From NCBI RefSeq assembly GCF_965638725.1, contig NC_134975.1, positions 372,861-436,860 on the forward strand: DNA of 64,000 nucleotides. Reading direction: 5' to 3'. The notes beneath the pieces were generated by a model that did no database searches, was not told where the DNA came from, and saw nothing but the letters and a program-made list of their open reading frames with translations. This stretch comes from Aptenodytes patagonicus (lineage: Eukaryota; Chordata; Aves; Sphenisciformes; Spheniscidae). The first letter of the stretch is position 1; every line of letters begins with the position of its first letter. Below, one piece after another: positions 1 to 13,636 of this stretch. A program made the position numbers and the translations under genes.

Positions 1-2923
1 TTTAGACTTAAATTCTGAGCAGGACGATCCTTCAAACCACAATTCTGATCTTCTCCAGCCCGGTAGCAGTTGGGAATAATAAACAGGAGAAGATGAGCGC
101 AGGTAGCACCTTCATATTTTATTTCCAGCACGTGGGCTAGGAACAATCGGGGAGGTTTCAAATCCGCTCGGGCGACGTTTTTTGCTTCCCGCGGTTTGCA
201 GAAATAGCATTTCTCACGTACAAACAAGACGAACACCAAGGCACAACATAAGAAATACCGTGCCTCCTGCTAATGCCTTTCTTATTCTCGGGATTTTTAT
301 TTATTTATACAATTTCTACAGTGGCATAGCTTCAGCAATGGATGGAGCTTAGAAAATTCAGGCATTTTGCTCAACCGTTCGCAGCTTGACCTTCATAAGA
401 GTTGCTGCAGCTTTAAATAATGTGGATTTAAAGCCGAACTCATTAAAAAAAAAAAAAGACTCTTAGGGTAGGAAACAACCCACCGGCTGAAAAACGGAGA
501 TGTTCGTGCCTAAACCAGTCGCCCCCAGCTCTTTTTATGACTAATGGCAGCTTAAATTCACCTGATCCTGAATTAATGCATCTCATAGCAGATGGATTGT
601 GCTTCATCTCCAGCAGCTCCCAGCCAAATTTCCGTTATGTGGGACAGAGCTAAAGGCTCAGCTGTGCACAGAGAAAACCTTCAGCAGCGCATGGGGCGAT
701 TCCCACGTAAACCTGGGGGGAAAAAAGCACCTCTTCACCGCGTAAGCAACAGACAGACATTTTATTACGGATTCGCTCCACTTCTGGTCTGTTTGGGTCT
801 TGATGTCACCTTTTGCACAAGTCAGGCCACTTTCTAAGGTGGCCTTTGATAGACCGCACATCGTCACCACCAAGGGCACAAACCGGTGGAAGCAACTGAA
901 GGGGTTTAGGGCAACCACCCATCCGCACGCACAGGGTCTGCGTGCCCTGGGAGAGGACTTGCAGCATTTTCATTTTATTCTGCTGCCGTGACATGGGTTT
1001 ACTGCAGGGGAGGGGTTTAAGAACCCTAAAACGTGGGAAATGCACTTGTTCAACCCACAATTTCTTGGCATTGGAGTTGACCAGGGTTTTGTCAGTAGAT
1101 TTGAGCACGTATGAAGATCAGCTATGCACAGAAATGTCTTTTTCTCATCTTAGAGCTGGCCAGGAAATGCTGTTCTTGATTAAAAAAAAAGCTTTCTCCC
1201 CCCCCCCCCCCCCCCCAACATTTCCTAAAGAGGTTTAACATGTTTTCTAGAAAAGGTTGAAAAGCCAGCCAACAATGCCCAAAACCAGAAACCATATTTT
1301 TCAGCACTTCGGACAATAACAGACTTATTATTTTTGAAAGGCCGCTTTGTTTTGGCAAAAGCGACAGCGAACAAAGCAAGCCACGTGTTAAACTTTTGCT
1401 GTCTTGGCAAAGAGCGAGGATTTCCAGAAAAAGAAAACAGAAGACAAAGGTAAATGGCCGGTTTCGCTGAGAACTGAGCAGTAAAGGGAGCCTGAGGAAA
1501 TACAAGATTCAGCACCCGAAGTCTACGTTACTACGGGCAAAGCAGGACAACCTCGAGGGGTTATTTTGAAAACCTCAAGGGGTTATTTTGAAAACAACAT
1601 CTTCTACATAGAGAGGACCTCAGGAGGAGTTGAGTTACACAGGAGCACCAAAATTCAGAAACATGGGTCTTGCTCATGTCCAGTAGGACAAACGCACCTC
1701 AGCAACATTAACATTTGTTGCTTCACCAAAAAAAATAAAAGCACCTTTCAGCCTTTTCCAGAGCAGCAGCACTACCTCCCCTCCTGCCCAGAGGAGCCAC
1801 GGACAGAGAACTGAAGCACAGAGCACTTACACGAGCTGATGGAGAGGCCCACCGTATCTCTTCAACCCCAGCTTGATTCCAAGACAGGTCAGATCTTGGT
1901 GGCCGTGTGGTTTAGATCACCTGGGACAGCTCAGACCACCATCTCCACACCACAAAAACAGCCTTTGGAGTACAATTATTATCCCAGATTTTAGGAGCAC
2001 CAGCTGGAATAAGTAACCAGGCACCCACCCTTCACTGGGGACCTTTCTTCCCAGCAGGAGCAAGAGGGAAAAAGCCAGAAACTCCAGCTGAGACCCTTAT
2101 AACCACTCACACAGCCCAGCATGAGGGTGTGAGCATCCTCACTGAGCATCCTGACTCACCGAAATCCAATCACTCCCCAGAAGCAGTTAATAAGCCTAAT
2201 TACCTCCTCCTAAATCTTGTAGGAGTGAGGGCACCTGGGCAGGATTTCCACTTTCGGCACAGAGGTGGTGACTACAGTTTGTTGGGAGCAACAGCATAAT
2301 AAAACAATGGAGAATCCCCATTAAATTCACTTCAGGAGGAGCAAAACTTTCTAATTTGATTTCGCTTGATCAAACAGAAAGGAGCTTTGCCTATTCCAGC
2401 TTTGGATGGATGTCCAAAGTGGCTCAGTGTTACTCTCGCCACCTTTCCGGCAGGACGTTTACCCACTAAACATTTCATTTTTAAGTCATTGACACTTCTA
2501 AAGGGGTGGAGGGTCCACTCCAAAACTTCCCACCAGCTCTAATATTGATCCTTAGACCCACACAAGAAAAGAAAAATACCCGTCCGTTACCAGACTTGGA
2601 GCCACAAACCAACTACCAGTGGTTTCCTTCTCGCTGAAGAGGTGAGTTGGTTCAGAGATGGGTTTGAGATGGTGACCACAACCTTCTGGGGATTGCTGAT
2701 AATTTCAATAGCTGTCCTCTGTTTTAAGCTGATCTGAAGACCCCCCCGTGTGACATTTTTCCCTGACTACCTGGTTACCCATCTATCAGCTATCTGCCTG
2801 CCTATGTACCGACGAACCAGGCTGCATGGTTGATTTGAGAGTCTCTTGTGGCCATCACTGCTGTCCTGGCACCATCCAGTGAAGACCATGGAGACAGGTC
2901 CTCAGCGAAGCCCACGAGAAGTC
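1..2923. other. Spacer / TRIM7 downstream flank, no gene seen
   Basis: I see no exon with splice sites or family similarity here. The stretch lies downstream of the TRIM7 stop codon, so part may be its 3' untranslated region. Several AATAAA signals on the minus strand (for example near 761-766) are possible ends, but none can be chosen. It holds a 19-base C run (1198-1216) and a 22-bp tandem duplication (1549-1592). The open frames here are short and cross low-complexity DNA. Confidence 0.6.
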
Positions 2924-5900
2924 TCAGGGGCACAGTTTGATGTAGGTAATGGTGGAACAGACCGAAAAGAGAGGGAACACCTTCTCCTGGAAGGCAACGT
3001 TGAAGGTGAAGATGTGCTGCATGTTGTCAGCATTGTAGAAGGAGACCTCTTCCCCTTCGTAATCCAGGTACACCCTGACCTTATTGAGTTTCTGGCTGAG
3101 GCACAGCGGGGTGCGCTGGGGCGAGGTGACCGCCCAGTAGCGACCTCCGTTTTGCTGCACTGCCCAGATCCCTTCTTCGGGGGAAAACTGCGTCAGACCT
3201 TTCCTCCTGATGGACTCCTTGGCCACCCCGAAGGCCCAACCGTCCGAGGCCCCCACCTCCACTTCCCAGTAGTGTCTTCCCGACTTGAAGCCCGTGGTAG
3301 CCAGCACCCGCGAGTTCGTGTCGAATCTCTTGGGGTTGTCGGGCAGCTCCTGTTTCCTACAGCCCATCCTCACGCTCTTGAGGTCTGCAGAGAGGATGAG
3401 GAGGTGGTTTGCCGAATCGGGGTCCAGGGTCAGGTCCTCTGTTGATGACAGCAGTGACAGTGATAGTAACTCAATAAGAATTTTAACAATTAAAAGCCCA
3501 AGCTGGGGATGTTTTTATCAGTTGCTGAACCACATCCTAACCTCAATAACCACATCCCAACCTCAATAACTGCTCCTCTTCAGCTCCCTGGACAGTCCGT
3601 GGTGAAGGAAAGCCAAGTTCAGACATTGGCTTCGCTTTGAGGTCCTTGAGATGTCTCCTCTCACCATTGACTCTGCGGGAAGCCTGGATGCTTGGGGCTA
3701 ATTCTAAGAGGAGTAATTTTAGATGTTAACAAATATGCTGCTTCTCTCTACCAGCACACAGGGACAAGCTGCGTGCATGAGAAACTTGGAGGAGGGTGAG
3801 GAAGGTCCCAGTTAAAGATGTGGGATGAGCATCCGCCTCACCTTTTCACATCCTCACTAGGGGTTAAGCCCCACCAGGTAAAGGTGAAGAACAACCCGGC
3901 AAAGCACATCATGGTAAATGAGGACCAAGATCTGGTTCAGGATGTTCTAGAGGGAGACCTACAACCGTGTTGTAGCCTTTGGCTCTTTGATCAGCTCATG
4001 ATCCTTCAGCAACGCCACCAGCCAGCACCCCTCAAACACTGACCAGGGAGTCACCGTCCTCCCACATTGACACCCCAGTTGCCTTCACGGGAGGGCAAAA
4101 CTCATGCTGCTGCTGCTAAGAAATGGGGTAACAACAACATAGGGCCATTAGGAGCAAAGAACACGATAAAACCGCATGCAAATGATTAGCAATTATATAC
4201 AGTAAAAACGGACCTTAGGTGGAGACTTTTTTCCCCAAAGAAATTCATATTTTTTTTTTCTTTTTGTTTCCGGCTCATCTAATGTGCAACACACAAGATG
4301 GGGTATGCACACCCCTCAGATCATAAATTGCTGAGTATCTGTCCCCGAACTACCCCATGATGACAAGTCCTCATGGAAAGCCATGACCTAAGGGCATCTT
4401 TACACACCAGATCACATCTGGGCAGCCCAAAGGAAACATGCATGTAGATGAAGTTTGATACTAACATCTTTTCCCCTTCCAAAATCAGGCTCAAAGGAAA
4501 CAGCGAGCACGTTAGTGACCTCAAATTGTGGTTGTAGTCAGCAAAGTTGCCGTGAATGAATGAGACCCTTTGGGGGAATCTAAGATGGGACCTTAGGAGC
4601 TGAAACGTGTTGGATGCTGCACCAGAGTTTATTTAGCTAAAGGTCTTTATGCGCTTTCAAAATCCATAGTTTTGGGCCTGAAAATTGCCTATGAATTCCG
4701 AAAAGACCCATGATGGGATTGAAAGCTTCATGGTTTTTCACAGGGGTCGGAAAAGTGATAGCAACCACAGGAAAGGGTAGGTCCTTTTTTCCTTCAAAAC
4801 TTAAGCACCAGGTTCCTCCCCAAAACTGGGAGACTGGCTTTAAAATAACATCTCCTGCATTTTGCACTATTATATCAGACCAGGAGATAGGTGCTTGTAA
4901 AGTGTCCATTAGCCAAAGTTAGGGGAAATGGATGGGATGAGCAGATTTCCTTGACGCCAATCTTTTCTTTAAAAGGTGTTTTCCTGCCTTCCTCTTGCAT
5001 CTGCAGCTGCTGGAGTCATTAGGATTTGGGTTTGAGCTTCAGCTCAGCTGCAGGGGCTGTGAATGATGATTTGGCTTGATTTTTTTTAAAAAAAAGAGAC
5101 TCCAGGAGCTCAGGCGCCATATAAAAAAAAATAAAAATAAAAGCACTCAAAGCTCTTGGAAAAGATGAACTAAGGCAGTCAGAGGAGTGGGATTCAACAA
5201 CTGCTACGAGGTTTCGGCTGGTCCCTTCTTCACCCCTTGATCCCCCAGCTCTCCGCAGCATAAGCTGTGGCCCAATCTGCTTTCAGAGGGTTTGCTGGTT
5301 TGATGCGCCAGCCGAGTTATACCTCTACACATGCACACACACCACCACGGACATGCAGTGAGGGTCGTTTTGCCATTTTGCTTTTAAACGGTGGTCATCA
5401 GCCTTTCTTCTTTTACTTTGCCAACCCCTTGGCATTTTCCAGAGGTGTCTGGGGATGTTTGCGAGCAGAGTCTGGCCCCTCTAAGCTGGACGGTCCTTGG
5501 AAAGGATCCAACCCATGGATTGTCCTCTTCTGCCTTTCCCCAAGGGGTTTGCAAGCCCCGTGCTGAAGACCACCACCTTAAAAGCAAGAATAAGCCTTCT
5601 CTTCAAAAAGAGGGCTTGGCTTTGCTGGGATAACTCTGGCTGCTCTGGGCATGTCTATGCAACCTTCATCCCGAGGGAGCTGGAGGACGGGGACAGATTT
5701 TAACAGCATCTGCCCCATGCCCTGCACCCACCACAGTGCAAAGTCAGAGGGATCGGGCTGGTGACAGAACCACTGCAGAGCCCATCGTTGTGCTTTCCTG
5801 GGCATTCCCCTGTCCTCACCGCCGCTGGTGAAGCAAAGCAGAGGCTCATCCAGCATTGAGAGAGTCAATCTGGGCCGACCCAGCTGCTTTTGCCGGCTGC

Positions 5901-8900
5901 AAATTCATGACCTCTCATGTGAACTTGCTCCTTCGCCAACCCCAGAGAGCTGGTGAGCAAGTCTTCTCCATCACAGCATGATTTGAAAGCATCCGCCTGC
6001 CCACAGCCACGATTTCAGCAGCTTTCCACAGAACTTAAGTTATCTCACTTTGCACTGGAGCAGATTATGGAGCGCTCACACCCTCCATCCCAAACCCTGG
6101 TGGACAACAGGAGCCTGACCACGGGCCACAGAGCAAATCTGGCAGACTTAGAGCAGGTTGTGGCTTGAAAGGGTATGAATCCATTTTGGGGTTCAAATAT
6201 CTGTTCTTTCTGTTCCGCACTGTAGTTTTGTTAAGTGTAAACAGGCAGAAAGGACCTAGCTTAGCTGTCAGATCCCCGGCGTCAGCTAGAAAAATCGTCT
6301 TTTGACTCTCGAACTGAGCAGGCTGGATCTGGAAATCATCGAGAGAGAAGAAATTAAAAAAAAAAAAAAGAAATCTAGAGTGCCTTTTTTCTTTTCTTCC
6401 CCCTCTCTTTGGCTTTGCAAAACCAGCTTTGCAAATTACAACCACAATTTAAAGTCTTTGCTCCAGGGCGCTACGTCTTAAATATTTTCCTTTTACCTTT
6501 TTCACCTCTTCCCAGTTCATCTTGCAGGTTTTCTGAAAAGAGACAGGCAAGTAAATGGCAACACCGAGAGAGCCGGAGGGAACCACAAAATCTCCTTTAT
6601 GGGGACGTTTACACCCACACCACATTGCCAAAGTGCCATCTTTGCCGACATGGGACCTGACGGGCAGCAAGGGCTGAGGATGGAGCAATGCCAGCTCCCA
6701 CCAGCTTGTGCAATGGGGAAAAGCAACAGGGGAAATTCCTGCTAAATATTTTTAAATTTTTATCCAAAAAAAGCCTTAAAAAAAAAAAAAAGCTTCTCGA
6801 CATCAAGAGAATGCAGGATTTATTTAAGCCTTATTTATCATGCCCTGACGTATTTTGTTCTCGTTGTATTATGAGTTTCAAACTTGTAGTACAATACTTT
6901 AAGCCTATTATTGCTCCAGGGCATAGTTTGCATTTAGGGATTTTCTCTTCCAGATCTGCTTTCTGGAAGGAAAGCTTGCTTCCTTTCCAAATCCCTCAGC
7001 ACCATCTCGTGGTTTTGCTGCAAGGAGTTGTTTTTTAAATGCAAAGCTTGGCTATCCCGGCCTCAAGCTATTGGAGATGTGAAAATTGCAGGCTTTATTG
7101 CACTAAAATCGATGTCCCAGATTCGGGTTTTTCCCTCTTTAAAAAAATCCTGCATCTCCTTCACTGGCAGCCTGGCGGGGTGAGTCTCCTCCTGTTCATG
7201 CACATCTCCAGAAGTCCTTTCCAACATAATTTACTCTCCTGTTTCGGTACTGCTGGCCAGGCATGTGCTAAGGGACCTCAAGACATCCGCAGCATCCCCA
7301 GCACTCCTCATCCCTTTTCCCCAACGCCTGCTAAAGGCCAGGCCTATTTTAAACCCCCCCGGTTTTGTTTCCGCGTACCTCTGAATTTCTTTAAGACTTT
7401 CTCAAGGACGACGGTCTTGAGGGAGAAATTGCAGATGTGCATTTTCATATCCGTGCATACCGGCACAGGCTTCTGGCACTTCACGTCGTCGCTCCTGCAA
7501 AGAAAAAAATAAAACCAACAAGAAAATCATTGATATTCCCCCCTTTTCTTTTTCATTTGCAGTTGGCAGCGTGCAATGCTCCCACCCCATCCCACCGGCA
7601 GTCTGTCCAAGTGCTCGACATCACATTGCGAGGATCACACATGGATTTCAACCTGCCCGGGCTGAGGACACCAGGATTTACATGTCACCTTTGAAAACCC
7701 CCTCAGCTGGTTGTTGAAAAGGGTGTCTGTGCTGGGTTACCCCCACTCAGCTGCTCCTGCTGCAGCTTAAATTTCATTTTTGGAGCTTAAGTGGTGCCTA
7801 AACCATTGCCCTGGGTGAACTGCATATCAGGCAAATAAGATGACTTGGGGTTTCTGGTCTCACTTGACCTTTGAAGAAACCGCCTGGTAGGAAAAGACTT
7901 TGTGATAACGCTAAGTTTCCCAAGAAGCTGGAAGAGACCCAGGGTTTGCACCGAGTAGGAGGCAAGCTCCGTCTACCCCGGTGCCTCCCTGAGCATCTGG
8001 ACTGCAAATACTGACCTTTAACCAGTGCTGGTGGGGGGAAAAAAGCATGAAAGAAGGGAAGAAGCAGTGCTCCATACCTGCTTATGGTGTTCATTACATC
8101 CTAGAAAGGAAGAAGAGAGACCGAGTGAAATCCCTGTGCAGCGTGTTCTATGTCTCCCCTGGCTCAGACAGCACGAGAGCAATTCCCCTTCATCTAACCC
8201 AACCAGGACGTCCATCCCTTACGGCTGCATCAAGCAGACACCGATCCGTGCCTCAAATGTTTGCTTTCAGCTTTGGAAGGCCACAGTCCCACCAAATCCC
8301 ACCCAAATGTCTGCAGCAGCTAAAGACCCGGCTGCTTCTGGGGGGGGCCAAGCTTCCCAAACGCTCCTACGTACAATACTCCAGCTTTATGCCCATAGAG
8401 TCATGACGTGGTTTAGGTTGAAAGGTGCCTTTGGAGGTCTCTCATCCAACCCATTGCTCAAAGCATTCCAGCTTGCCCAGGGCCTTGCCCAGGTGAGTTG
8501 GGAGCATCTTCTAGGGTGGTGACTACAAAAACCTCTCTGTTTCCTATTCCATTATTTGACCGTTGTTGTTGTGAACCCAGGTGTAGGGTTTGAGATGCCT
8601 TTGTAGGGTTTTGAGATGCCTTTGAGATGCTCTAAGGATCCCTCTGCTGGTCTCTGACTTCTGAGAAGGTCCTATCAACCTGTCCCATGTGAAGTCCTGA
8701 GATACAGAAAGGCACCTGCAAGTATCCACCTGCCTAAGAGCCAAAGGGACATCATCTGCTATAACTTGGCCACCTAGAAAGCTGGCATTAAACTTGAGCA
8801 TCTGTGACTCCATGATATCAGGACTTCCATGGTCTAGTCACCACCAAGAAGAGTTTAGGGTGCCTCCAAGGAAGGGGTGATTCATCCCACCCTGGGATGC

Positions 8901-11900
8901 ATGTCCCAACGGTGGAAATGATTTGCCCTCAGGAAGGGTGAATTATGGAGGTAAATTACAGGTTAAAATACCCTCAATAACTAGTTGCTACATGGCGAAA
9001 GTTCACTGAGATGAAACCCGTGCTTAGTCTGGTCCATGCCACTATTTGTCCTTTCTGATGCCTTTAAAATAATGTAAAGAAGGGCATAAACCGTGGCGAG
9101 TACGTTGGATGTGATTCAAAGGCAACACAAAGCCATACCCATCTGCCAGGGAACGGAAAAGGACTCTGGAGCTGGCTAAGGATTTCCAACGTGGCCTTTT
9201 AAAAAAGTATCACCTATTGTTACAGGATCATTTTACACGCATTGGTGAGGGCTGAGCAAAGACCACATTTCACCCATGGCCAAGTACCGAAACCATCTGC
9301 AAATATTTACAGTGCTTTCAATGCTGCCTGGGAGGGAATTTAACCGCAGATCTGTGTGCACCAGAAGCTCAATCTACCTAGTTTAATCAAAACATCGTTA
9401 ATTAAAAGAAGGTCACCCATTCACTTTTTGCCATGCCGGGGGGGGGGGGACAGGACTGCTTGGTTTTGGGATGGGCAGCTCGGGTTTGTTTTTCAAGCCC
9501 CACTTCATCTGCGAAGGAGAGTTTGGGTAACAGGGAGGGCTGGATTGGCTCCAGCTTCTTTCTTTGCAATGCAATCAATATCTGGACTCCATCTGCTCTC
9601 TCCCTCATACTTTCCAGCTTGGTTAATAGTTCATTTTGACTTTAAAACCCGGCTCTGCTTTCAGGTCCCGGCCAACCTTCTGCAGCCAGGATCCCGCTGC
9701 GAAAACTGGCAAGGAGCCGTGTCCTGCTGAGCCCGGCTCCATGTGCCTCTATACTCCACTCCATCCCGAGCCCTCACCAACGCCTTTAAGCTGGAGGAGT
9801 GGACATCTGTGACAAACCTTCAGCGCTGCAAACCCATCAAGACCTGGATTTGCAAAAGGAGTTGCTTGGTTTAAGGATCTAGCCAGTACCGCTGTGGTGG
9901 CTCTTCATGCGAGGTCTAATTCAGCTTTGAACGCCTTGAAACAGGATTTTATGGGTGCTAGGAAGGCCCAGACAAATTCATGGAAGAAAAATTTATCAGA
10001 GGCTATTAAATATGAAGACTACACCTCTGTTTCAGGATGTTCCTGAGCCAGAGATAGTTGCTGTGTGTTATTGCTGGTGCAGCAGAGCTCAAGGCACTCA
10101 GGCACTGCCATGCACCATCTGCTCATTAAAGGTGGGGGGGGAAAAAAGAAAAAGGACATTTGTCTTCAAAACACCTCTACGGGATCCAGAAACACATTGA
10201 AAAGGATGAAGAAGGGTCATGACTCAGACCTGAAGGTTCATTCCATAGCAAACGTCTCACCTTGAGGAACTCAAGCATGGGCTGCTGGATTTTCTCCTCC
10301 AGCTCCGTGATGAGCTTGTTGAGGAGCGTGATCTCCTTGGAGAGGTCGGTGATGTTTTCGTTCTGCCTCTTGGCGATGTTCTTCTCCATCTTCTCCAGCT
10401 GCCCCAGGAGGATGTGCTCCTGGTCATGCAGGAACTGCCGCAGCCTCTCAAACTCCAAGAGCAGCTTCTGCCGCTCATTCTCGATGGTTTTCTGGGAATA
10501 AAATGCAGCAAAAAGGGTTTTAAGCTGATGCAATGATTTTGGGGCGGAGGGAGGCCACCTGGTGAATTTGGAGCCACCAAATGACACCTGCCAGTGTCAC
10601 TGCCTGCTGCTTGCTGCCTTGCTTGTGAGGCTGGGTGCCTTCAGCTGGGAAGGGGTGAGGAGATATTGCGTGTGGCATGCCCGGACAAAGGCCTTGAAAA
10701 GAGGTGGGAATGGGAGAGCAAAGGCCATGGGCAGTTACTCCACAAACAGCGGTTATCTTTGCTCTCCTCCATGTGTCCCAGCCTGGACCCTTGTCCCCAC
10801 CACCCCAGAACGCTGCATTGCGGGCACGCACCAAGAGCTCCTGGGTTTTCTTGTCATCGTTCACTTTAAACTCCAGTAGCTCTTGCCTCTCCTTTTTCAG
10901 GAAATCCAAGCGTCCCTGGATTTTCTCCTAGGAACAAAGAAAGAAGATATTACTGGCTTTTCTTTCTTTCTTTTGCTGCATTTGATTTCTTTTGCTGCAT
11001 TATTCCGCCTGTGCACAGTTTGTTCTTGCAGCTGCGCAAAGACAAGCAGGATTGCAAGAACAATTCCGGGGCACTCTCACCGGGGGAACACGCTGGCTCA
11101 GCTCTGCCCACTCTCACCCAGACACCCACGTTTGCAACCCCAAGGACCACCACAAGCTCACGTGCATGCCGGGACACAAAGAAAGGAGACGGAGGATGCC
11201 AGGGGAGCGTACATGCACTGTTTTCATCAGCTGCTGCTACCGCCTCCCCCGCCTTTGCTCTTGGCACAAGCAAAACTCAGCCTGGCTTTAATCAACTTAT
11301 AGTCATCTCTGGATGCTTGCCCAGACCTAAAATAGACGCGGGTGTTTTCTCCATCAGCTGTTACCCTACCAATAAGGTGGGTGCCCATAGGTAGTGTTTG
11401 CAGCGTGATGCTCACGTGGCTCAAACCGAGGGCTTTTGCAGGAGCTTGCACGGGAGAAACTCCGTCTCGCAGCCTCCTGTGTTTAATCCCACGCTCTCCC
11501 CAGCTGCAGGGCTGATGTAAATGCATGAGAGGGTTTTGCATATCTGGAGAGGAGACAGGTTTTCCAGGTCTTCGGAAAGCTAGAAAGCAGCAACCGGCTT
11601 TTTACGGGGCAGTCGAGCACGAGGCTGAGCATGGGAAAGCCAGGCGACTGCGTGGGGACTTCAGCGAGCACAAACACACATACACATACCGCTGTGGTAT
11701 GGGGGGGGGGGGTCTTCCTCAGGGCGGACAGACAGACAGACAGGTACCTTGTACTCCTCGGATGCCTCATCGACGGGTACCACGGCGTGCGGCCGGTGCT
11801 CCCGGGACCTGTCGCATACCACACAGATGGTTCTCCGGTCGTCCTTGCAGTAGAGTTTCAGGGCTTCCCTGTGCTTCGCGCAGAGCCCGTCCTCCTCAGC

Positions 11901-12164
11901 ACCCTTGGCCCCGCGGAGGGTGAACTGGCTGATGATCTCAGACATGTTTGCCAGCTGCCGGTTGGGTCTGAAGCTCTTCTGTTGGAAGACCTCTCGGCAC
12001 TGCGGGCAGGGGAAGTCCATCTCTAGGTCCTTCCAACTCTTGATGATGCACGCCCGGCAGAAGTTGTGCCCGCACTCGATGGACACGGGGTCTTTGAAGA
12101 ACTCCAGGCAGACAGAGCAAGTGGCTTCGTCCTGGAGATTGCCGGGCAGAAACACCGCCGCCAT
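2924..12164 (-). CDS. TRIM7: TRIM7 E3 ubiquitin ligase, seven coding exons
   Basis: RING-type E3 ligase. Exons, read on the minus strand: 12164-11748, 10927-10832, 10491-10261, 8100-8078, 7494-7379, 6532-6506 and 3438-2924, all with AG/GT borders and matching phases, giving 474 codons. Exon 1 carries a C3HC4 RING ([17 protein letters not shown]) and a B-box2. Exons 2-5 form the coiled coil. The last exon is a PRY/SPRY ([20 protein letters not shown]-terminal FSVCST). The identity with TRIM7 is strong: [14 protein letters not shown], the 27-nt exon (ENLQDELGR; human has EDLRGELEK) and the B30.2 all match human TRIM7 as I remember it. Known TRIM7 binds glycogenin and proteins ending in glutamine; the DTN-x-RV and FSVCS stretches that form that pocket are kept. 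The start at 12164 has a good Kozak context. The 3.1-kb last intron is long. Chicken has more than one TRIM7 copy, so which one this matches is open. Confidence 0.93.
3528..3567. repeat. 20-bp tandem duplication in the last TRIM7 intron
   Basis: Two adjacent 20-bp copies beginning AACCACATCC (3528-3547 and 3548-3567) differ at one base. They lie about 90 bp upstream, in gene direction, of the B30.2 exon acceptor. No role is apparent. Confidence 0.8.
8399..8522 (-). mobile_element. CR1 LINE fragment, antisense
   Basis: Read on the minus strand this resembles the 3' part of a CR1 element, with the typical ATGAGAGACCTCC and CCTTTCAACC phrases. It lies in a TRIM7 intron between the 23-nt exon and the 231-nt exon. 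It is short and old, so the family call rests on remembered consensus phrases. Confidence 0.5.
8581..8630. repeat. Short tandem repeat, TTTGAGATGCC units
   Basis: About two and a half imperfect copies of a unit containing TGTAGGGTTTTGAGATGCC lie next to the antisense CR1 piece in a TRIM7 intron. They look like local slippage. Confidence 0.7.
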
Positions 12165-12354
12165 GGCCTCTCTCCTGTGGGCAAGGACTGATTTCACCAG
12201 GGCTGGATGCGGAACATGAATGCTTGGCATCCGGCCCCAAGTGGGCGTTCCTCTTCCAGGAACAAGCCCGCTGCCTGAGGTCACTTCTGCAGCGTCTGGT
12301 TTCTTTAAACTGGTAACAAAAACCTCAGCATTAGGGGACAATACATAGGTGGAA

Positions 12355-12364
12355 GAAAAAGAAA
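12355..12364 (+). promoter_or_regulatory. ISRE-like GAAANNGAAA motif upstream of TRIM7
   Basis: GAAAAAGAAA matches the interferon-stimulated response core GAAANNGAAA. It lies about 190 nt upstream of the TRIM7 start codon, on the strand opposite to the gene. The surrounding purine-rich run makes a chance match quite likely, so this is much weaker than the sites at TRIM-A and TRIM-B. Confidence 0.3.
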
Positions 12365-12471
12365 GCGGAAGGTCGCTGCCCTTTGCTCCCCCACAAATCC
12401 TGAGCTCCCTGTCTTTGAGCTCCCTGTCTTTCCCCCCCCCCCCCCCCAGGAAGGAGGTGGGAAAAGGGAAA

Positions 12472-12729
12472 TCATTTGGAATACGGCCGACAGATCTGGA
12501 TCTCATTGCTTTTTGGCTGACCCGGTGCTAAATGCAAGATCTGAGTCCCCAGGCTTGTGTTTAACAGCTGCTCTAGGCTCTGATCCAGGTAACCATCTGA
12601 GCTCTCGTTAAAGACCCATTTCACCCTGGAAGCTTCAGCTGGGGACTCAGATAACTCAGTTGAGCTCCAGGACTCAACAGGGGCCATAAAAAGCAACAGG
12701 AGAAAGGGAATACACAGGGATGCAAAGTC
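12472..12729 (-). other. Uncertain short open frame with signal-like N-terminus
   Basis: From an internal ATG the frame runs MDFASLCIPFLLLLFMAP followed by a polar region with NES and NTS glycosylation sequons, ending at a stop after 86 codons. I do not recognise the protein. It lies just upstream of TRIM7 on the same strand with no clear splice partners. It may be a small secreted protein, a decayed exon or chance. Confidence 0.15.
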
Positions 12730-13636
12730 CATATCAAGGTCTGGGGGTGAGTTTCCCAAATCCATAAAGATTAACCTCTGAATAGGGGCCCTGCATCTCA
12801 AAAACACTTTTTGCCTTCCAAGGACATTTTGTGCAGCTTCGGAGGTCTTGCATTAAATGGGAATGATAATTAATATATGAGGACCTTCCTTGGCTGAGGT
12901 TTGTCTATAATAGGGTTGTCTCCACCTGAGCAGCTCACCAAAGCTCTTGTTATGGAGAACAGAGATAAAAGTGAGTGACGGTCATCTAGTTACTTGGGGG
13001 GTCACATTACCATCAACAGAGAAATGTAGGCACTTCTGGAGAGTGATTCATCTTCTCCTAATGAGGACTTGAAAACAGATCAAGTGCTCCTGCCCATAAA
13101 TGCTGGTTTCAAAGTCAGCCCAGTTGATCTGACATCTCCAAGTTGATATCTTTCACTTGGAGACACCTGGAGCTAAGAGGAGACAAATCCCAACCCCAGA
13201 GGTTGTACTGGAGGAGTTATATGAGCAAAACTAGTCGCGGTGTCCTGATGCCAGGGGTTTGCAAAGGGTTTCCGATTTGTAGTAGGGGTTGTGTTCATCC
13301 TGATACCATTGCAGCTGGGGAAGAACACTGAGCAGGGGCACCCACCCTCCACTTGAGCCTCTCTTGTAACTTTAAAGCTTTTCTGGCATTTGCATTTTCT
13401 AACATCTGCTAAACAGGAGCATCAGACTTCAGGCATTCATTTACTGCTAATCCAGACTTGCTCATTTGGGACTAGAAATGAGCTTTTTCAGGTCAGTTTA
13501 AATACAATTCTGGGCTTGGAAAGGAATCCCTCATCTTCTCACAGGAAAACAAAATCTGAATACCAGTGCTTGCTATGACCCACCTTAGTTTGTGATCGGA
13601 AATAACACGGAACAAATGGCTCAGGCAAATAGCAGA

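Noticed and set aside
2846-3445. Long plus-strand open frame of 199 codons
   Set aside because: It is the antisense shadow of the TRIM7 B30.2 exon; the same applies to the long plus-strand frames opposite the other B30.2 and RING exons.
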